The notes: generated by a model from the letters alone, not told the origin. DNA of 64,000 bases from CAVQJU01 sp963755195 (GCA_963755195.1 CAVWIZ010000006.1:310001-374000), one strand, 5' to 3'; shown: positions 34,417 to 44,115, counted from the stretch's first letter. Numbers and translations are program-made.

Positions 34417-35665
34417 CTACTTGTGCGTGATCACCATCAACAGCGTCAGCACGATCATGACGACCACCGTGGTCACGGCGATCACGTTGAAGGCCCGCGA
34501 GTTCGTGTGGCTCGCCCATCAGCTCGCGATCGTTGGTCAGGAACAACATGAAGACGAGCACGAGCGGCAGGACGACCCCGTTGGCCACCTGCGAGAGCAC
34601 CGACACGTAGACCAGCGGGAGGCCGGGCACGAGCAGCACGCCGGCTCCGGCGACGATGAGCACGGTGTAGAGCCAGTAGAATACCGGCGCCTCACGGAAC
34701 TTCTTGTCCAGGCCGGACTCAAAGCCCAGGCCTTCGCAGACGGCGTACGCCGTCGAAATCGGCAGAATCGACGCCGCGAAGAGCGACGCGTTGAAGAGAC
34801 CGGCCGCAAACAGCAGATAGGCGTACTCGCCCGCCAGCGGCCGCAGGGCCTGCGCGGCATCGGCCGCGCTGCCGATATCGTGATGGCCGGTCGCGTAGAG
34901 CGTCGCCGCGCACGCCACGATGATGAACCAGGCGACGACGTCGGTGAAGATGCACCCGAGGATGACGTCCCATCGCGATGCGGCGTACTGCCGGGCGGTG
35001 ATCCCCTTCTCGACGACCGAGGCCTGCAGGTAGAACTGCATCCACGGCGCGATCGTCGTGCCCACGAGCGCGATCACCATGTACAGGTAGCCGTAATTCC
35101 GGATGCCGGCGGCCTCGGGGCGCGTGACGGTGGCGAACGCCGCGGCCTTCCAGTCCGGATGCGCGAGAAGACCGGCCACGATATACGCGACGTAGAACGC
35201 CGACGCCGTCAGAAAGATCTTCTCGATGCTGTTGTACGTGCCTCGGACGACGAGTATCCAGACGATGAACGCCGCCACCGGCACCACGATGTAGCGCGAC
35301 CAGCCGAACAGTTCGAGGCTGCTCGCGATGCCCGCGAATTCGGCGACCACGTTCCCGAAGTTGGTCACGACGAGCGTCACCATCACGATGAACGTCACGC
35401 GGAACCCGAACTCTTCGCGGATGAGATCGCTCAGTCCCTTGCCCGTGACCGCGCCCATGCGCGACGCCATCTCCTGCACCACGATCAGCGCAATCGTGAT
35501 GGGAATCATCGTCCAGAGCAGGGAATACCCGAACTGGGCGCCGGCCTGCGAATAGGTGAAGATGCCGCCGGCGTCGTTGTCCACGTTGGCGGTGATGAAG
35601 CCCGGACCGATCACCGCGAGCAGCAGCAGGAACCGCGCCTTCCAGCTTTTCAGTAGGGACTTCAT
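34417..35665 (-). CDS. Nramp-type divalent metal transporter
   Basis: A membrane protein of about 416 residues with 11 hydrophobic segments. Helix 1 has the metal-site region IGPGFITANVDNDAGGIFTY, where Nramp normally has DPGN; here DNDAGG is the variant of the MgtE-linked Nramp group. The last helix is found only after one frame correction near 34509: EHTNSRAFNVIAVTTVVVM then LTLLMVITHK, ending at 34417. It is 16 bp downstream of the PRC/MgtE-N/CBS gene, likely its regulatory subunit. Mn2+ or Mg2+ is the probable cargo. Confidence 0.85.
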
Positions 35666-35680
35666 GGCTGGCGTCCGCGG

Positions 35681-36919
35681 CTAGCTGCGGTGTCTCAGCA
35701 TCGTGATCACGTCGTCGGCGGTGATGATGCCGGCGAGCCGGTCGTGTTCGTCGACGACGGCCAGCGTGACGAGGTTGTACTTGTCGAAGAGCGCCGCCAC
35801 TTCGTCCTGGGGCGTGTCGGCCGCGCAGGTGACGGCCGGCTCGCTCAACTCCGACAACGGTGTGCTTGGCGACGAGATCGCGACTTTGACGAGCGGAACG
35901 GCCCCGACAAGCTTGAAGGCGACGTTGTAGAGATAGATGGTGGCGACCGCTTCGCGGCTGCCCTCGAACCCTCTGAGCGCGTCGATGGCGTCGTCGACCG
36001 TCCCGTGGTCGCCGACCGAGACAAACTCGGTCGTCATGCGGCCGGCGGCGGTGTGCTCGCCAAACTCGAGGAGTTGCGTGACTTCCCGCCGCTCCTCGGG
36101 CTGCATCTCCTGGAGGATCGCGTCTGAACGCTTCTCCGAGAGGTCGCCGAGCAGGTCGGCGGCCGCGTCGGGATCCATCTCCTCGACGATGTCGGCCGCG
36201 CGATCGGAGTCGAGTGACTCGACCACCGACACCTGGACTCTCGGATCGAGCTCTTCGAGCGCCTCGGCGGCCACCTCTTCGTCGATGGTTTCAAACACGG
36301 CCTCGCGCTCGGCGTGCGGCAGGTCTTCGACGATGTCGGCGATATCCGCCGGGTGCAGCTTCGAGAGGCCTTCGTAGACAATCTTCAGCTTGACGCGGCG
36401 GGCCGGATCCGTTTCGAGGAGATCGACATACTGCCAGGGAATGACCCGCGGCGGAATGCGCCCAAGCAGCGTCCGCAGCGTGAAGGCGGGCACCAGCCCC
36501 TTCGTCAGGCGGCGGATCGCGCCGCGGGCGCCGACGTCCACCGCGACGACGCTCAGGATCACGTGGCTGTTGACGGGCGTCGAGTCGAGCTCGACGTCGT
36601 TGACGCGGACGACCTTCCGTCCGTGGACGTCGATGATCTGCTGATCGAGGAGGTCGCGTTTGAGGAGCAGCACGCCGTCCGACGCGACGTACTGTTCCCA
36701 GCTCGAGCCGTCGTCAACCGTGCGGACGGTGGCGCCGCACGACTTGAGCGCCGCGGCCGGGAGCACGCGCTCGCCGGCGGTCGTTCTGACGATTAGATAG
36801 GCGATGCGGGTGGGGTGGTCTTGAGGCGCGATCGCGATCTCGCGCACACGTCCGCGTACGGTGCCTGTGGCATCGCGCACGGTGGCGCCGAGGAGCTCTG
36901 AGAGTGCGACGAGCGACAT
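35681..36919 (-). CDS. PRC-barrel / MgtE-N / CBS-pair protein without a pore
   Basis: A 412-residue cytosolic protein. Residues 1-170 look like two PRC-barrel repeats (LGATVRDATGTVRGRVREIAI; QQIIDVHGRKVVRVNDVEL). Residues about 180-290 form the MgtE N domain (LHPADIADIVEDLPHAEREAVFE; QEMQPEERREVTQLLEF; HTAAGRMTTEFVSV), and the end has two CBS domains (last: NLVTLAVVDEHDRLAGIITADDVI). The MgtE membrane channel is missing. Its gene precedes the Nramp gene, so it may gate that transporter according to intracellular Mg2+ or nucleotide. Confidence 0.85.
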   Translation of the reverse strand: MSLVALSELLGATVRDATGTVRGRVREIAIAPQDHPTRIAYLIVRTTAGERVLPAAALKSCGATVRTVDDGSSWEQYVASDGVLLLKRDLLDQQIIDVHGRKVVRVNDVELDSTPVNSHVILSVVAVDVGARGAIRRLTKGLVPAFTLRTLLGRIPPRVIPWQYVDLLETDPARRVKLKIVYEGLSKLHPADIADIVEDLPHAEREAVFETIDEEVAAEALEELDPRVQVSVVESLDSDRAADIVEEMDPDAAADLLGDLSEKRSDAILQEMQPEERREVTQLLEFGEHTAAGRMTTEFVSVGDHGTVDDAIDALRGFEGSREAVATIYLYNVAFKLVGAVPLVKVAISSPSTPLSELSEPAVTCAADTPQDEVAALFDKYNLVTLAVVDEHDRLAGIITADDVITMLRHRS

Positions 36920-36964
36920 TGATGGAAATCCCGCATGAGGAGACTCGCCAAGAATAGCAGCATT

Positions 36965-38170
36965 TCAGTGAGTGTGAGCCATCGAATTGGCGTGCTGCGG
37001 CCGATAGCGGAGAAACACATGGAACGAGTGAGGAGCCGTGCCGTAGTACGGGCGCATGTTGTCGGGCACGTGATAGAACGTCGCATCGCCGCCGACGCCG
37101 AGCCGGCCCCAGCGTCTGTTCCAGATGTCGTGAACGATGCCCAGCGTGAAGGCGGCCACGTGTGAAATGCGGTGAAATGAGATGAAGCCCGGCGGATCCG
37201 GCGAGCCCAGGTCGAGCAGATTCTTGGCTGTGGCCTCCACCCGTCCATAGAGCCAGTCGTTCTTCGTGAGGCCGGCGTCCCACTCCAGAAGATACCCGTC
37301 GAGGATTCCGTGGACCTCGCGATTTTCACCCCAGGCGAGCGTCGCCGCGAGCGGGTGTCCCTTCACCGCGCCATTGAACTCGATGGACGCGGTGATCCGT
37401 CGGACGTCGTACGGCTCGAACCACTCGGGCCTGTGCAGGACTCCGCCCGACACCTGGGCCTGCCACGGCCCCTTGCGCCACTGTCCCTGGACCGACCAGG
37501 AATCAAGCCACGGCCGGCCGATGTTCAGCCGAAACTCATCGGGTTCCTCCCCTCGAAACCACGATCCCTCGAGCGTCAGGGCGCCGACTTCCACCCCGCC
37601 CCGGATCACACCGGGTGAGATGTGCGTTGAGTCGAGCATGTGATGCGACAGCGGCGCCTGCGGGTTGTTCCGCGCCGATTCCCGGTGCATGAATGGTGTG
37701 GGTCCGAGCGCCGCAGGCCCGACCAGATAGGCCCCGAAGAGAAATGTCACGGCGTCGCGTTTGACCCGGTAGCTCGCGCCCAACTCCATCAAGAGATCGT
37801 GGGGATGCTGGCGATCGATGAGCGGTCCGCCCTGGTAGGATTCTCCCGTTTGAAAGAGTTGAGGCGATCCGATGGCCTCCATGGTGAACGGCTCGAGTGA
37901 GAGCATTCCCTCGATCCGAAGCTGTCCGCCGCCGACCGTCCGCGTGCCGTGGAGCATGAACCAGTTCTGCGATTCCCATGCGGACAAGTCCCTGAACTCG
38001 CGCTGCTGGTAGTTGAAGCCGAAGAACACATTCGCGTCGGGCATCCACGACCAGGACGGCGCCGCATTGTCGGTGGCGACGTGGTGGTGTTGCGCGGGCG
38101 TGGGTTCTTGCGCCGCCAATTGAGACGTCACGACGAGGATGAAGGCAGCGACGACGGGAGCTACGCGCAT
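36965..38170 (-). CDS. Outer-membrane beta-barrel protein, metal-associated
   Basis: A 401-residue protein with a signal peptide (MRVAPVVAAFILVVTSQLAAQ); the ATG at 38170 is chosen because it starts that signal. The mature N-terminus is His-rich (QHHHVATD) and is followed by repeated amphipathic strands ending in aromatic residues (FGFNYQQREFRDL, HSFHVFLRYRPQ). DRQHPHDLLMELGASYRV is a motif often seen in barrels near copper-handling genes of acidobacteria. The exact role is unknown; divergent from the cupredoxin-like lipoprotein at 38309. Confidence 0.6.
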   Translation of the reverse strand: MRVAPVVAAFILVVTSQLAAQEPTPAQHHHVATDNAAPSWSWMPDANVFFGFNYQQREFRDLSAWESQNWFMLHGTRTVGGGQLRIEGMLSLEPFTMEAIGSPQLFQTGESYQGGPLIDRQHPHDLLMELGASYRVKRDAVTFLFGAYLVGPAALGPTPFMHRESARNNPQAPLSHHMLDSTHISPGVIRGGVEVGALTLEGSWFRGEEPDEFRLNIGRPWLDSWSVQGQWRKGPWQAQVSGGVLHRPEWFEPYDVRRITASIEFNGAVKGHPLAATLAWGENREVHGILDGYLLEWDAGLTKNDWLYGRVEATAKNLLDLGSPDPPGFISFHRISHVAAFTLGIVHDIWNRRWGRLGVGGDATFYHVPDNMRPYYGTAPHSFHVFLRYRPQHANSMAHTH

Positions 38171-38308
38171 GTGGAAGCGGACCGGTTCTTGCCACGCAAG
38201 GGAAATGCCGGAACACGCAGCCAAAAGTCGAGATGACAGCGCGACGGCCCTGTTGCCAGCTTACGCGTTCAGTAAGCTGTTGCGGAACGGGTAAGTGACA
38301 AGAGGAAG

Positions 38309-38770
38309 ATGATGATCGCCCGACCCCTCATGGCCGCCCTCGTCATGATGACCATCGCTTGCGGCGGCTGTGGCGCGGCACCGGCGCCGACTGCCGCACC
38401 GAGCGCGCCCGCGACACCGGCCGTACCCGCTGGTCCTCCCAAGCCGCTCGAGGGCGCCACCATCACGATCACTTCGTCGGGCTTCAGGCTCGACAGCGCG
38501 TCGGCGGCGTCGTTCGACATCAACAATCTGCACGTGTATCAGGGCGCGCGGCTGACGTTCGTCAACGACGACAACGACCCGCACGATGTGCTGTCCACTC
38601 CATTCGGCACGCACAGCGATTGCCCGGAAATAAATGTGGTGGGCTTTCTCACGCCCGGGCAATCGCGCGCGACCGGTCCGCTGAATCGCCTCACGCCCTG
38701 CGGCTTTCACGATCACAGTCACGAGGGGAATCCCGCCTACGGCGGCAAGGTGACGGCGGAAGTGCGTTAG
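38309..38770 (+). CDS. Cupredoxin-like lipoprotein (paralogue A)
   Basis: A 153-residue protein with a lipoprotein signal (lipobox MTIAC near residue 18) and an Ala/Pro linker. The domain has LTFVNDDNDPHDVLS (first His), FGTHSDCPEINVVGFLTPGQ and PCGFHDHSHEG at the end. The order His...Cys..His resembles blue-copper ligands, but methionine is replaced by a second His-rich loop. It is a paralogue of the protein at 44116 (shared NDDN/NNDN..HD, HxxCPE..VGFL.GQ, CGFHDH). GAGGAAG precedes the start. Confidence 0.7.
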   Translation: MMIARPLMAALVMMTIACGGCGAAPAPTAAPSAPATPAVPAGPPKPLEGATITITSSGFRLDSASAASFDINNLHVYQGARLTFVNDDNDPHDVLSTPFGTHSDCPEINVVGFLTPGQSRATGPLNRLTPCGFHDHSHEGNPAYGGKVTAEVR

Positions 38771-38879
38771 CGATCGCCCCCACGTTCCTCAGAGCCAGGG
38801 ACTGTCCGAGTCCGCCACGTGAAAATCGCAGTCGGTACTTGACCGACCAGATAGGTCGGCATTATGCTTCTTCTTGAAA

Positions 38880-38907
38880 GTGAGACTCAATCTCATTTGA
38901 GTCTCAC
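38880..38907 (+). promoter_or_regulatory. Fur-box-like palindrome before the iron operon
   Basis: GTGAGACTCAATCTCATTTG then AGTCTCAC forms a 28-bp near-perfect palindrome. It contains two overlapping 7-1-7 half-site pairs such as TGAGACT-C-AATCTCA, which match the Fur consensus TGATAAT-n-ATTATCA at most key positions. A TTGAAA that could be a -35 lies at 38874-38879. The siderophore receptor gene follows, so iron repression by Fur is the natural reading. Confidence 0.6.
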
Positions 38908-38923
38908 TATCGACAATCGAAGG

Positions 38924-38954
38924 GCCCGCCGGGTGCGGTCAACACCCGGCGGGC
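38924..38954 (+). terminator. Strong GC hairpin, terminator-like
   Basis: GCCCGCCGGGTG, a 7-base loop and CACCCGGCGGGC form a perfect 12-bp stem, flanked by AAGG and TT. There is no T run, so it may be a Rho-independent-like terminator of the cupredoxin gene or a 5'-leader structure of the receptor mRNA. Confidence 0.45.
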
Positions 38955-39065
38955 TTGCCGAACAAGAGGTCGGTCAGAACCCTTCACCACACGCGTTGCG
39001 CATGATGCGTCCGGCCCACACATTCTAGTGGAGCCGCGTCGTGGCGCGCACGAAGGAGCTGTGCC

Positions 39066-41627
39066 ATGAGCAGCGACACACGCCGGCGGCGCCGCAAGAG
39101 ACACCACGTCAAACAACACCAGTCGCCCCTGCGGAGGCGTCGTCGCCAGTCGTGGATGTGTACGACGGCGCTCGTCGCGTCCACCGCCCTCAGTGCCGGC
39201 TTTTCGACGAGGGTCCTTGCGAGCACGATGCCGGTTCCCAGCGAAACGGCCAAATGGGTGCAACAGGCGCAGGGTAACAGCAAGGCGGGAGATCAGCCCG
39301 TCCAGCGGTTCGACATCGTGCCGGGCCCGCTCTCGGCCGTGCTGCCGGTATTCGAGAAGGCGGCCGGCATCAAGGTGACCCTTGCCGTCGATTCCATCGG
39401 CATGATCACGTCGCCCGGCGTTTCGGGCGTTTTCACGCCCCAGGATGCACTGGTCCGATTGCTCGATGGCACGAACGTGGCGGTCCGGTTTACTGCGCCA
39501 GGCGCGGCCACTCTCGAATTCCGCCTGACGGCCGAGTCGGTGGATGTGACGGCCCCGGCGCCCCGCGCGATCGTCTCTTCGCCGAAGTACACGAAGCCGC
39601 TGCGAGACATCCCGCAGACCATCGACGTGATTCCTCAATCGGTGATGGCCGTGCAAGGCGTCAGGACGCTCAGCGAGGCGCTCCGGAACGTGCCGGGGAT
39701 CACGATGCAGGCGGGCGAGGGCGGCGGCTCATCGAATACCTCCGGCGACATGTTCAACATGCGCGGCTTCAACGCCGCGAACAGCATCTTCGTGGACGGT
39801 GTGCGCGACGACGGCCTGGTGTCGCGGGATGTGTTCAACCTCGAGCAAGTCGAGGTGTTCCTCGGCCCCACCGGCTCCGATGTCGGCCGCGGCACGGCGG
39901 CGGGTTATGTGAACATGGCGACCAAGGCGCCGCATCTGGGTGCCGGATACTCGGCGCAAGTCGGGTACGGCAGCTCCGATCAGATGCGCGCGACCGCCGA
40001 TTTCAACGCGCCGCTGCCGGCGGGGCAGAACGACGGCTGGGTCGGAAAGGCGGGGTTCCGCCTGAACGTCCTGTGGCAGGACAGCGGCGTTCCGGGCCGC
40101 GACATCGTCGAACAGAAGTCGCGCGCGTTGGCGCCGTCGCTGGCGCTCGGGCTGGGCACGGCCACGCGGGTGACGCTGGGCGCGCAGATTCTGAGGCAGG
40201 ACAACGTCCCCGACTACGGCGTTCCGGGCGCTGCCTGGTCGGAGGCTCCACTGACGCCCACGACGGTGCAAGCGCCCCTGCCGGTTGCTCAGAGCAACTA
40301 CTTTGGCAGCGTCGGCTACGACTACGACAACGCGTCGCAGGACAGCTACCTCGGCCGCGTCGAGCACGACATCAACGCGAATCTCACATTCCGGAACCAG
40401 ACGCGCTACAACCAGACGTATCGCGATGCGGTGATCACCTCGATTGCCGCCGTCGCCGCCTACGATCCCAAGACGAGTCTCGTGACGCTCTCCCGCCAGG
40501 GCAACCAGCGCGAGAACACCATCGTGTCGAATCAGACCAGCCTCGTGGACAACTTCGCGACCGGTGCGCTGCGGCATTCGGCGAGCGTGGGCCTCGAGTA
40601 CACATTCGAGCAGCAGTTTGCGCCGGTCGTCGCCGGCGTGGGCACGCGAGCGCCGGTCAGCATCTACACGCCCAATCCGAATGATCCGGTGGCCGGCTAC
40701 AACGTGGTACGCACGGGCGCGTCCAGCAAGGGCTGGACGAACACCCTGGCTGCCTACGCGTTCGACTCCGTCGACCTCGGACGGAAGTGGCAGGCGAGCG
40801 GCGGCCTGCGCTTTGAGCGCTACGACACGCAGTTCCGCGCCGTCGACGCGACGTCAATCACGACGACCAACCAGGGCGCGGACGACGCGCTGTGGAGCGG
40901 CAAAGCGGGACTGGTGTACAGGGCGGCCGCCAACGGCAACCTCTATGTGTCGTACGGCACGTCGGTCACGCCTCCGGGCGCGGCGAATTTCACGCTGAGC
41001 GCGCAGGCGAACAATCAGAACAACCCGAACGTCAAGCCGCAGACGTCGACAAATTACGAAGCAGGCGCCAAGTGGGATTTCGCCGGCGGACTCCTGTCGA
41101 TCAACGGCTCGGTGTTTCACACACGGAATGCGAACGTCATCTTCACCACAGACCCGACGGCCGTTCCGCCCGTCTTCAATCAGGACGACGGCCAGCGGGT
41201 GAACGGCGTCGCGGTGGGCGCCTCGGGCCGCGTCAACCAACAGTGGCAGATCCTGGGGAGCTTCACCTATCTCGATAGCACGCTCGAGTCGCAAAGCCCG
41301 CTGACGAACGGCAACCGGCTCACGTTGACTCCCAAACGTTCCGCCAGCCTGTGGACGACATATCGGTTGCCGGCTCGGGTCACGCTCGGCGGCGGGCTCC
41401 GCGCAACGGACGAAGTCTTCATCAACGCGGCCAACAACATCGTGTCGCCGGGCTATTGCGTCGTCGACTCGCTGGCCGAGTACGAGGTGAACTCGCACCT
41501 GAGCCTTCGGCTGAACATCTACAACCTGGGCAACGCGACGTACATCCGGAACGTCAACAACAACGGCGCGCGCTACAACCCCGGCAACCCGCGGTCGGCC
41601 ATGCTGACCTCGGCGCTGAAGTTCTAG
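39066..41627 (+). CDS. TonB-dependent siderophore receptor with STN domain
   Basis: An 853-residue outer-membrane receptor. A very basic leader (MSSDTRRRRRKRHH) precedes the signal helix. An STN signalling domain lies about 78-150 (FDIVPGPLSAVLPVFEKAAG; TPQDALVRLLDGTNVAVRF). The plug has PLRDIPQTIDVIPQSVMAVQ and FNMRGFNAANSIFVDGVRDD; the barrel ends with aromatic RYNPGNPRSAMLTSALKF. It is of the Fiu/catecholate type. The STN domain normally talks to an anti-sigma factor; no FecR is next to it. It is first in the iron operon after the Fur-like site. Confidence 0.92.
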   Translation: MSSDTRRRRRKRHHVKQHQSPLRRRRRQSWMCTTALVASTALSAGFSTRVLASTMPVPSETAKWVQQAQGNSKAGDQPVQRFDIVPGPLSAVLPVFEKAAGIKVTLAVDSIGMITSPGVSGVFTPQDALVRLLDGTNVAVRFTAPGAATLEFRLTAESVDVTAPAPRAIVSSPKYTKPLRDIPQTIDVIPQSVMAVQGVRTLSEALRNVPGITMQAGEGGGSSNTSGDMFNMRGFNAANSIFVDGVRDDGLVSRDVFNLEQVEVFLGPTGSDVGRGTAAGYVNMATKAPHLGAGYSAQVGYGSSDQMRATADFNAPLPAGQNDGWVGKAGFRLNVLWQDSGVPGRDIVEQKSRALAPSLALGLGTATRVTLGAQILRQDNVPDYGVPGAAWSEAPLTPTTVQAPLPVAQSNYFGSVGYDYDNASQDSYLGRVEHDINANLTFRNQTRYNQTYRDAVITSIAAVAAYDPKTSLVTLSRQGNQRENTIVSNQTSLVDNFATGALRHSASVGLEYTFEQQFAPVVAGVGTRAPVSIYTPNPNDPVAGYNVVRTGASSKGWTNTLAAYAFDSVDLGRKWQASGGLRFERYDTQFRAVDATSITTTNQGADDALWSGKAGLVYRAAANGNLYVSYGTSVTPPGAANFTLSAQANNQNNPNVKPQTSTNYEAGAKWDFAGGLLSINGSVFHTRNANVIFTTDPTAVPPVFNQDDGQRVNGVAVGASGRVNQQWQILGSFTYLDSTLESQSPLTNGNRLTLTPKRSASLWTTYRLPARVTLGGGLRATDEVFINAANNIVSPGYCVVDSLAEYEVNSHLSLRLNIYNLGNATYIRNVNNNGARYNPGNPRSAMLTSALKF

Positions 41628-41629
41628 CG

Positions 41630-42310
41630 ATGCTGCTCCACATTCCGGAGGTGCTCACCGCCGAGCAGGTGCGCCACGCGCGCGGCCTGCTCGACGCCGC
41701 CGACTGGATCGACGGGCGGGTGACAGCCGGGTACCAGTCGGCCAGGGTGAAGGACAACCTTCAGCTTCCACAAGACCACCCGGCTGCGCGCGAGATCGGC
41801 GATCTCATTCTCACCGCGCTGCAGCGCCATCCGCTGTTCATGTCGGCTGCCCTGCCGCTGAGGGTGTTTCCACCGCTCTTCAACCGCTACGAGGGCGGCC
41901 AGTCGTTCGGAAGTCACGTGGACAATGCCATCCGCCAGGTGGCCGGAACGAACTTGCGGCTTCGGACCGACCTGTCCGCCACCGTTTTCCTGGCCGACCC
42001 GAGCGAATACGACGGCGGCGAACTGCTCGTCGAAGACACGTACGGCGTTCATCCCGTGAAGCTGCCGGCGGGCCACATGGTTCTGTATCCCGCGACGAGT
42101 CTGCACCACGTCCGTCCCGTGACACGGGGTGCGCGCATCGCTTCGTTCTTCTGGATCCAAAGCATGGTGAAAGATGACGGCGAGCGGGCGCTGCTGTTCG
42201 ATCTCGATGCGGCCATCCAAAGCGTCAGCACCGATGTGCCGGCTCATCCGGCTGCCGTGCAGCTGACCTCCGTCTACCACAACCTCCTCCGCCGCTGGGC
42301 CGACCTATGA
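41630..42310 (+). CDS. piuC: PiuC/YbiX-type Fe(II)/2-oxoglutarate dioxygenase
   Basis: A 226-residue PKHD-type hydroxylase. The start MLLHIPEVLTAEQ at 41630 comes two bases after the receptor stop. Iron ligands: HxD in FGSHVDNAI (near 99-101) and the distal His in LHHVRPVTRGAR, with Arg for 2-oxoglutarate. LSATVFLADPSEYDGGEL is typical. PiuC homologues sit beside PiuA/Fiu receptors in many bacteria and are thought to help use or modify siderophores. Confidence 0.92.
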   Translation: MLLHIPEVLTAEQVRHARGLLDAADWIDGRVTAGYQSARVKDNLQLPQDHPAAREIGDLILTALQRHPLFMSAALPLRVFPPLFNRYEGGQSFGSHVDNAIRQVAGTNLRLRTDLSATVFLADPSEYDGGELLVEDTYGVHPVKLPAGHMVLYPATSLHHVRPVTRGARIASFFWIQSMVKDDGERALLFDLDAAIQSVSTDVPAHPAAVQLTSVYHNLLRRWADL

Positions 42311-43602
42311 AACCACTTCGCACCGTCGTCTTCTGGCTCCATCTCGCAGCCGGCGTCATAGCAGGTCTGGTGATTCTGGTGATGTCCGCGACCGGCGCCG
42401 TGCTGGCGTTCAAGCCGCAAATCCTCAACCGCGTCGATCGTGCCGTCCGCTTCGTCGAGCCCGAGAGCTCGCCGCGGCTCAGCCCGTCGCAGTTGCTCGC
42501 AACGGCGCGCGCGAGCCGGCCGGACATCCAACCGGCGTCGCTCGTTTTCGATCGCAATCCGTCGGCGTCGGTCGCAGTCGGCCTCGGCCGTGAGGGCACG
42601 ATCTACGTGAATCCGTACACAGGCGCGGTCCTCGGCGAAGGATCGGCCGGCGCGCAACGGTTCTTCCGAGGCGTCGAAGACTGGCATCGCTGGCTGAACG
42701 TCAGCGCCGACAATCGGGCCGCGGGGCGTTGGGCGACCGGCGCCGGCAATCTCATCTTTCTCGGGCTGGCGATTTCCGGCATCTTCCTCTGGTGGCCGCA
42801 CAAGTGGCTCCCGCAGCATGTCAAGGCGATCCTGGTCTTCAGGCGCACGACGTCGGGACGCGCACGCGACTTCAACTGGCACAACGTGATCGGCTTCTGG
42901 TGCGCGCCGGTCCTCATCGTCTTGACGGCGACTGCCGTGGTGATGTCGTACCCCTGGGCGAACCGGCTCGTGTATCAGCTGGCGGGCAGCCCGTTGCCTG
43001 CGGCCAGGGAAGGCGGCGGCCGCGGCGGGCAGCCGCAGGCCGCGCGCGGCGAGGGGCGGGGCCGGGGCGACGCCAGGGGTGGCCGCGCAGGAGGCGGACA
43101 GCCGAGGGCGGGAGGCGAACGGGCCGCCCGCGTGGCTGTGCCGCTGCCGGACAACCTCGATCAACTCTGGGCGCGCGCCGAAGGGCACCTGCCGACCTGG
43201 CAGACGATCACCATGCGCCTGCCGGAGCGGCCGGATGCGCCGGTGTCGTTTACAATGAGCGACGCTCAGCATTGGAACGCGTTTGCGCGGTCCCAGCTGA
43301 CGCTCGACGCTGCGACCGCAGACGTCGTTCGCTGGGAGCCGTATGCCGGCACCAGCCGCGGGCAGAAATGGCGCGGCTGGGTTCGGTTTGGCCATACCGG
43401 CGAGCTCGGGGGCGTCGCCGGGCAGTTCTTCGCGGGCATCGCATCGTTGGGGGGCGTGGTCCTCGTGTGGACCGGACTGGCGCTGGCCGTTCGACGTCTC
43501 GTGGGCTGGCGGCTGTGGCGGCGGCTGGCCGCGCCGCGCGTCGACGTTTCGTCGGCGCCGGGTGAACCCCTGGCGGAAATGAAGCAGAATATCTCGACGT
43601 GA
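42307..43602 (+). CDS. PepSY-domain membrane protein
   Basis: A 431-residue PepSY-associated TM protein. Helix 1 (VVFWLHLAAGVIAGLVILVMSATGAVLAF) is followed by periplasmic PepSY repeats and further helices near residues 145 and 200, with a last helix at 372-398. A Gly/Arg/Gln-rich insert (about 235-280) is unusual and probably unstructured. The start overlaps the piuC stop (ATGA). Relatives (e.g. FiuB/PiuB) act as ferri-siderophore reductases at the inner membrane, which fits the operon. Confidence 0.85.
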   Translation: MKPLRTVVFWLHLAAGVIAGLVILVMSATGAVLAFKPQILNRVDRAVRFVEPESSPRLSPSQLLATARASRPDIQPASLVFDRNPSASVAVGLGREGTIYVNPYTGAVLGEGSAGAQRFFRGVEDWHRWLNVSADNRAAGRWATGAGNLIFLGLAISGIFLWWPHKWLPQHVKAILVFRRTTSGRARDFNWHNVIGFWCAPVLIVLTATAVVMSYPWANRLVYQLAGSPLPAAREGGGRGGQPQAARGEGRGRGDARGGRAGGGQPRAGGERAARVAVPLPDNLDQLWARAEGHLPTWQTITMRLPERPDAPVSFTMSDAQHWNAFARSQLTLDAATADVVRWEPYAGTSRGQKWRGWVRFGHTGELGGVAGQFFAGIASLGGVVLVWTGLALAVRRLVGWRLWRRLAAPRVDVSSAPGEPLAEMKQNIST

Positions 43603-43632
43603 AACGACAGTCGCCGACGCGCAGGAGGATGC

Positions 43633-44115
43633 ATGAAGGGTAACGCCGTGGTCATCGCCAAGTTGAACGAGGCGCTTCGCGAGGAGCTGACCGCGATCAA
43701 TCAATATTTCGTCCACGCGGAGATGTGCCACAACTGGGGCTATCACCGGCTGGGCAACTACATCAAGAAGCAGTCGATTGGCGAGATGAAGCACGCTGAA
43801 GAGATTCTCGAGCGGATTCTCTTTCTCGACGGCGTTCCGTCCATGCTGCCGCTGCCGCTGACGATCGGCGCCGACGTCCGGGCGCAAATCGAGAGCGACC
43901 TGAAGCTCGAGCTGAAAGCGACCGTCATGTACAACGAATCGGTCAAGGTCGCGCGTGAGGCGGCCGACAACGGCTCGGCGGAACTGTTCGAGCGGCTGCT
44001 CAAGGACGAAGAGGAGCACGTGGACTTTCTCGAGGCCCAGATGCACCAGATCGAGCAGCTTGGGTACGAGCGCTACCTGGGACAGCAGCTCGAGGGCAGC
44101 GAAGACAAGAAGTAG
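43633..44115 (+). CDS. bfr: Bacterioferritin
   Basis: A 160-residue iron-storage protein. Ferroxidase ligands are at the standard places: Glu18, Glu51, His54 (GEMKHAEE), Glu94, Glu127 and His130 (DEEEHVDFLE). Met52, the haem ligand, is present. An AGGAGG ribosome-binding site precedes the ATG. As last gene of the iron block it stores Fe(III) taken up by the siderophore system. Confidence 0.95.
   Translation: MKGNAVVIAKLNEALREELTAINQYFVHAEMCHNWGYHRLGNYIKKQSIGEMKHAEEILERILFLDGVPSMLPLPLTIGADVRAQIESDLKLELKATVMYNESVKVAREAADNGSAELFERLLKDEEEHVDFLEAQMHQIEQLGYERYLGQQLEGSEDKK

Larger units (their letters stand above)
38771..39065. other. Regulatory gap upstream of the siderophore receptor
   Basis: A 295-bp gap without a gene. 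It contains a small hairpin (GACCGACCAGATAGGTCGG, near 38841-38859), the Fur-like palindrome at 38880-38907 and a strong GC hairpin at 38924-38954. Confidence 0.6.

Noticed and set aside
42274..44046. 590-codon minus-strand frame across PepSY and bfr genes
   Set aside because: It covers two clear genes on the plus strand and has no recognisable motif.
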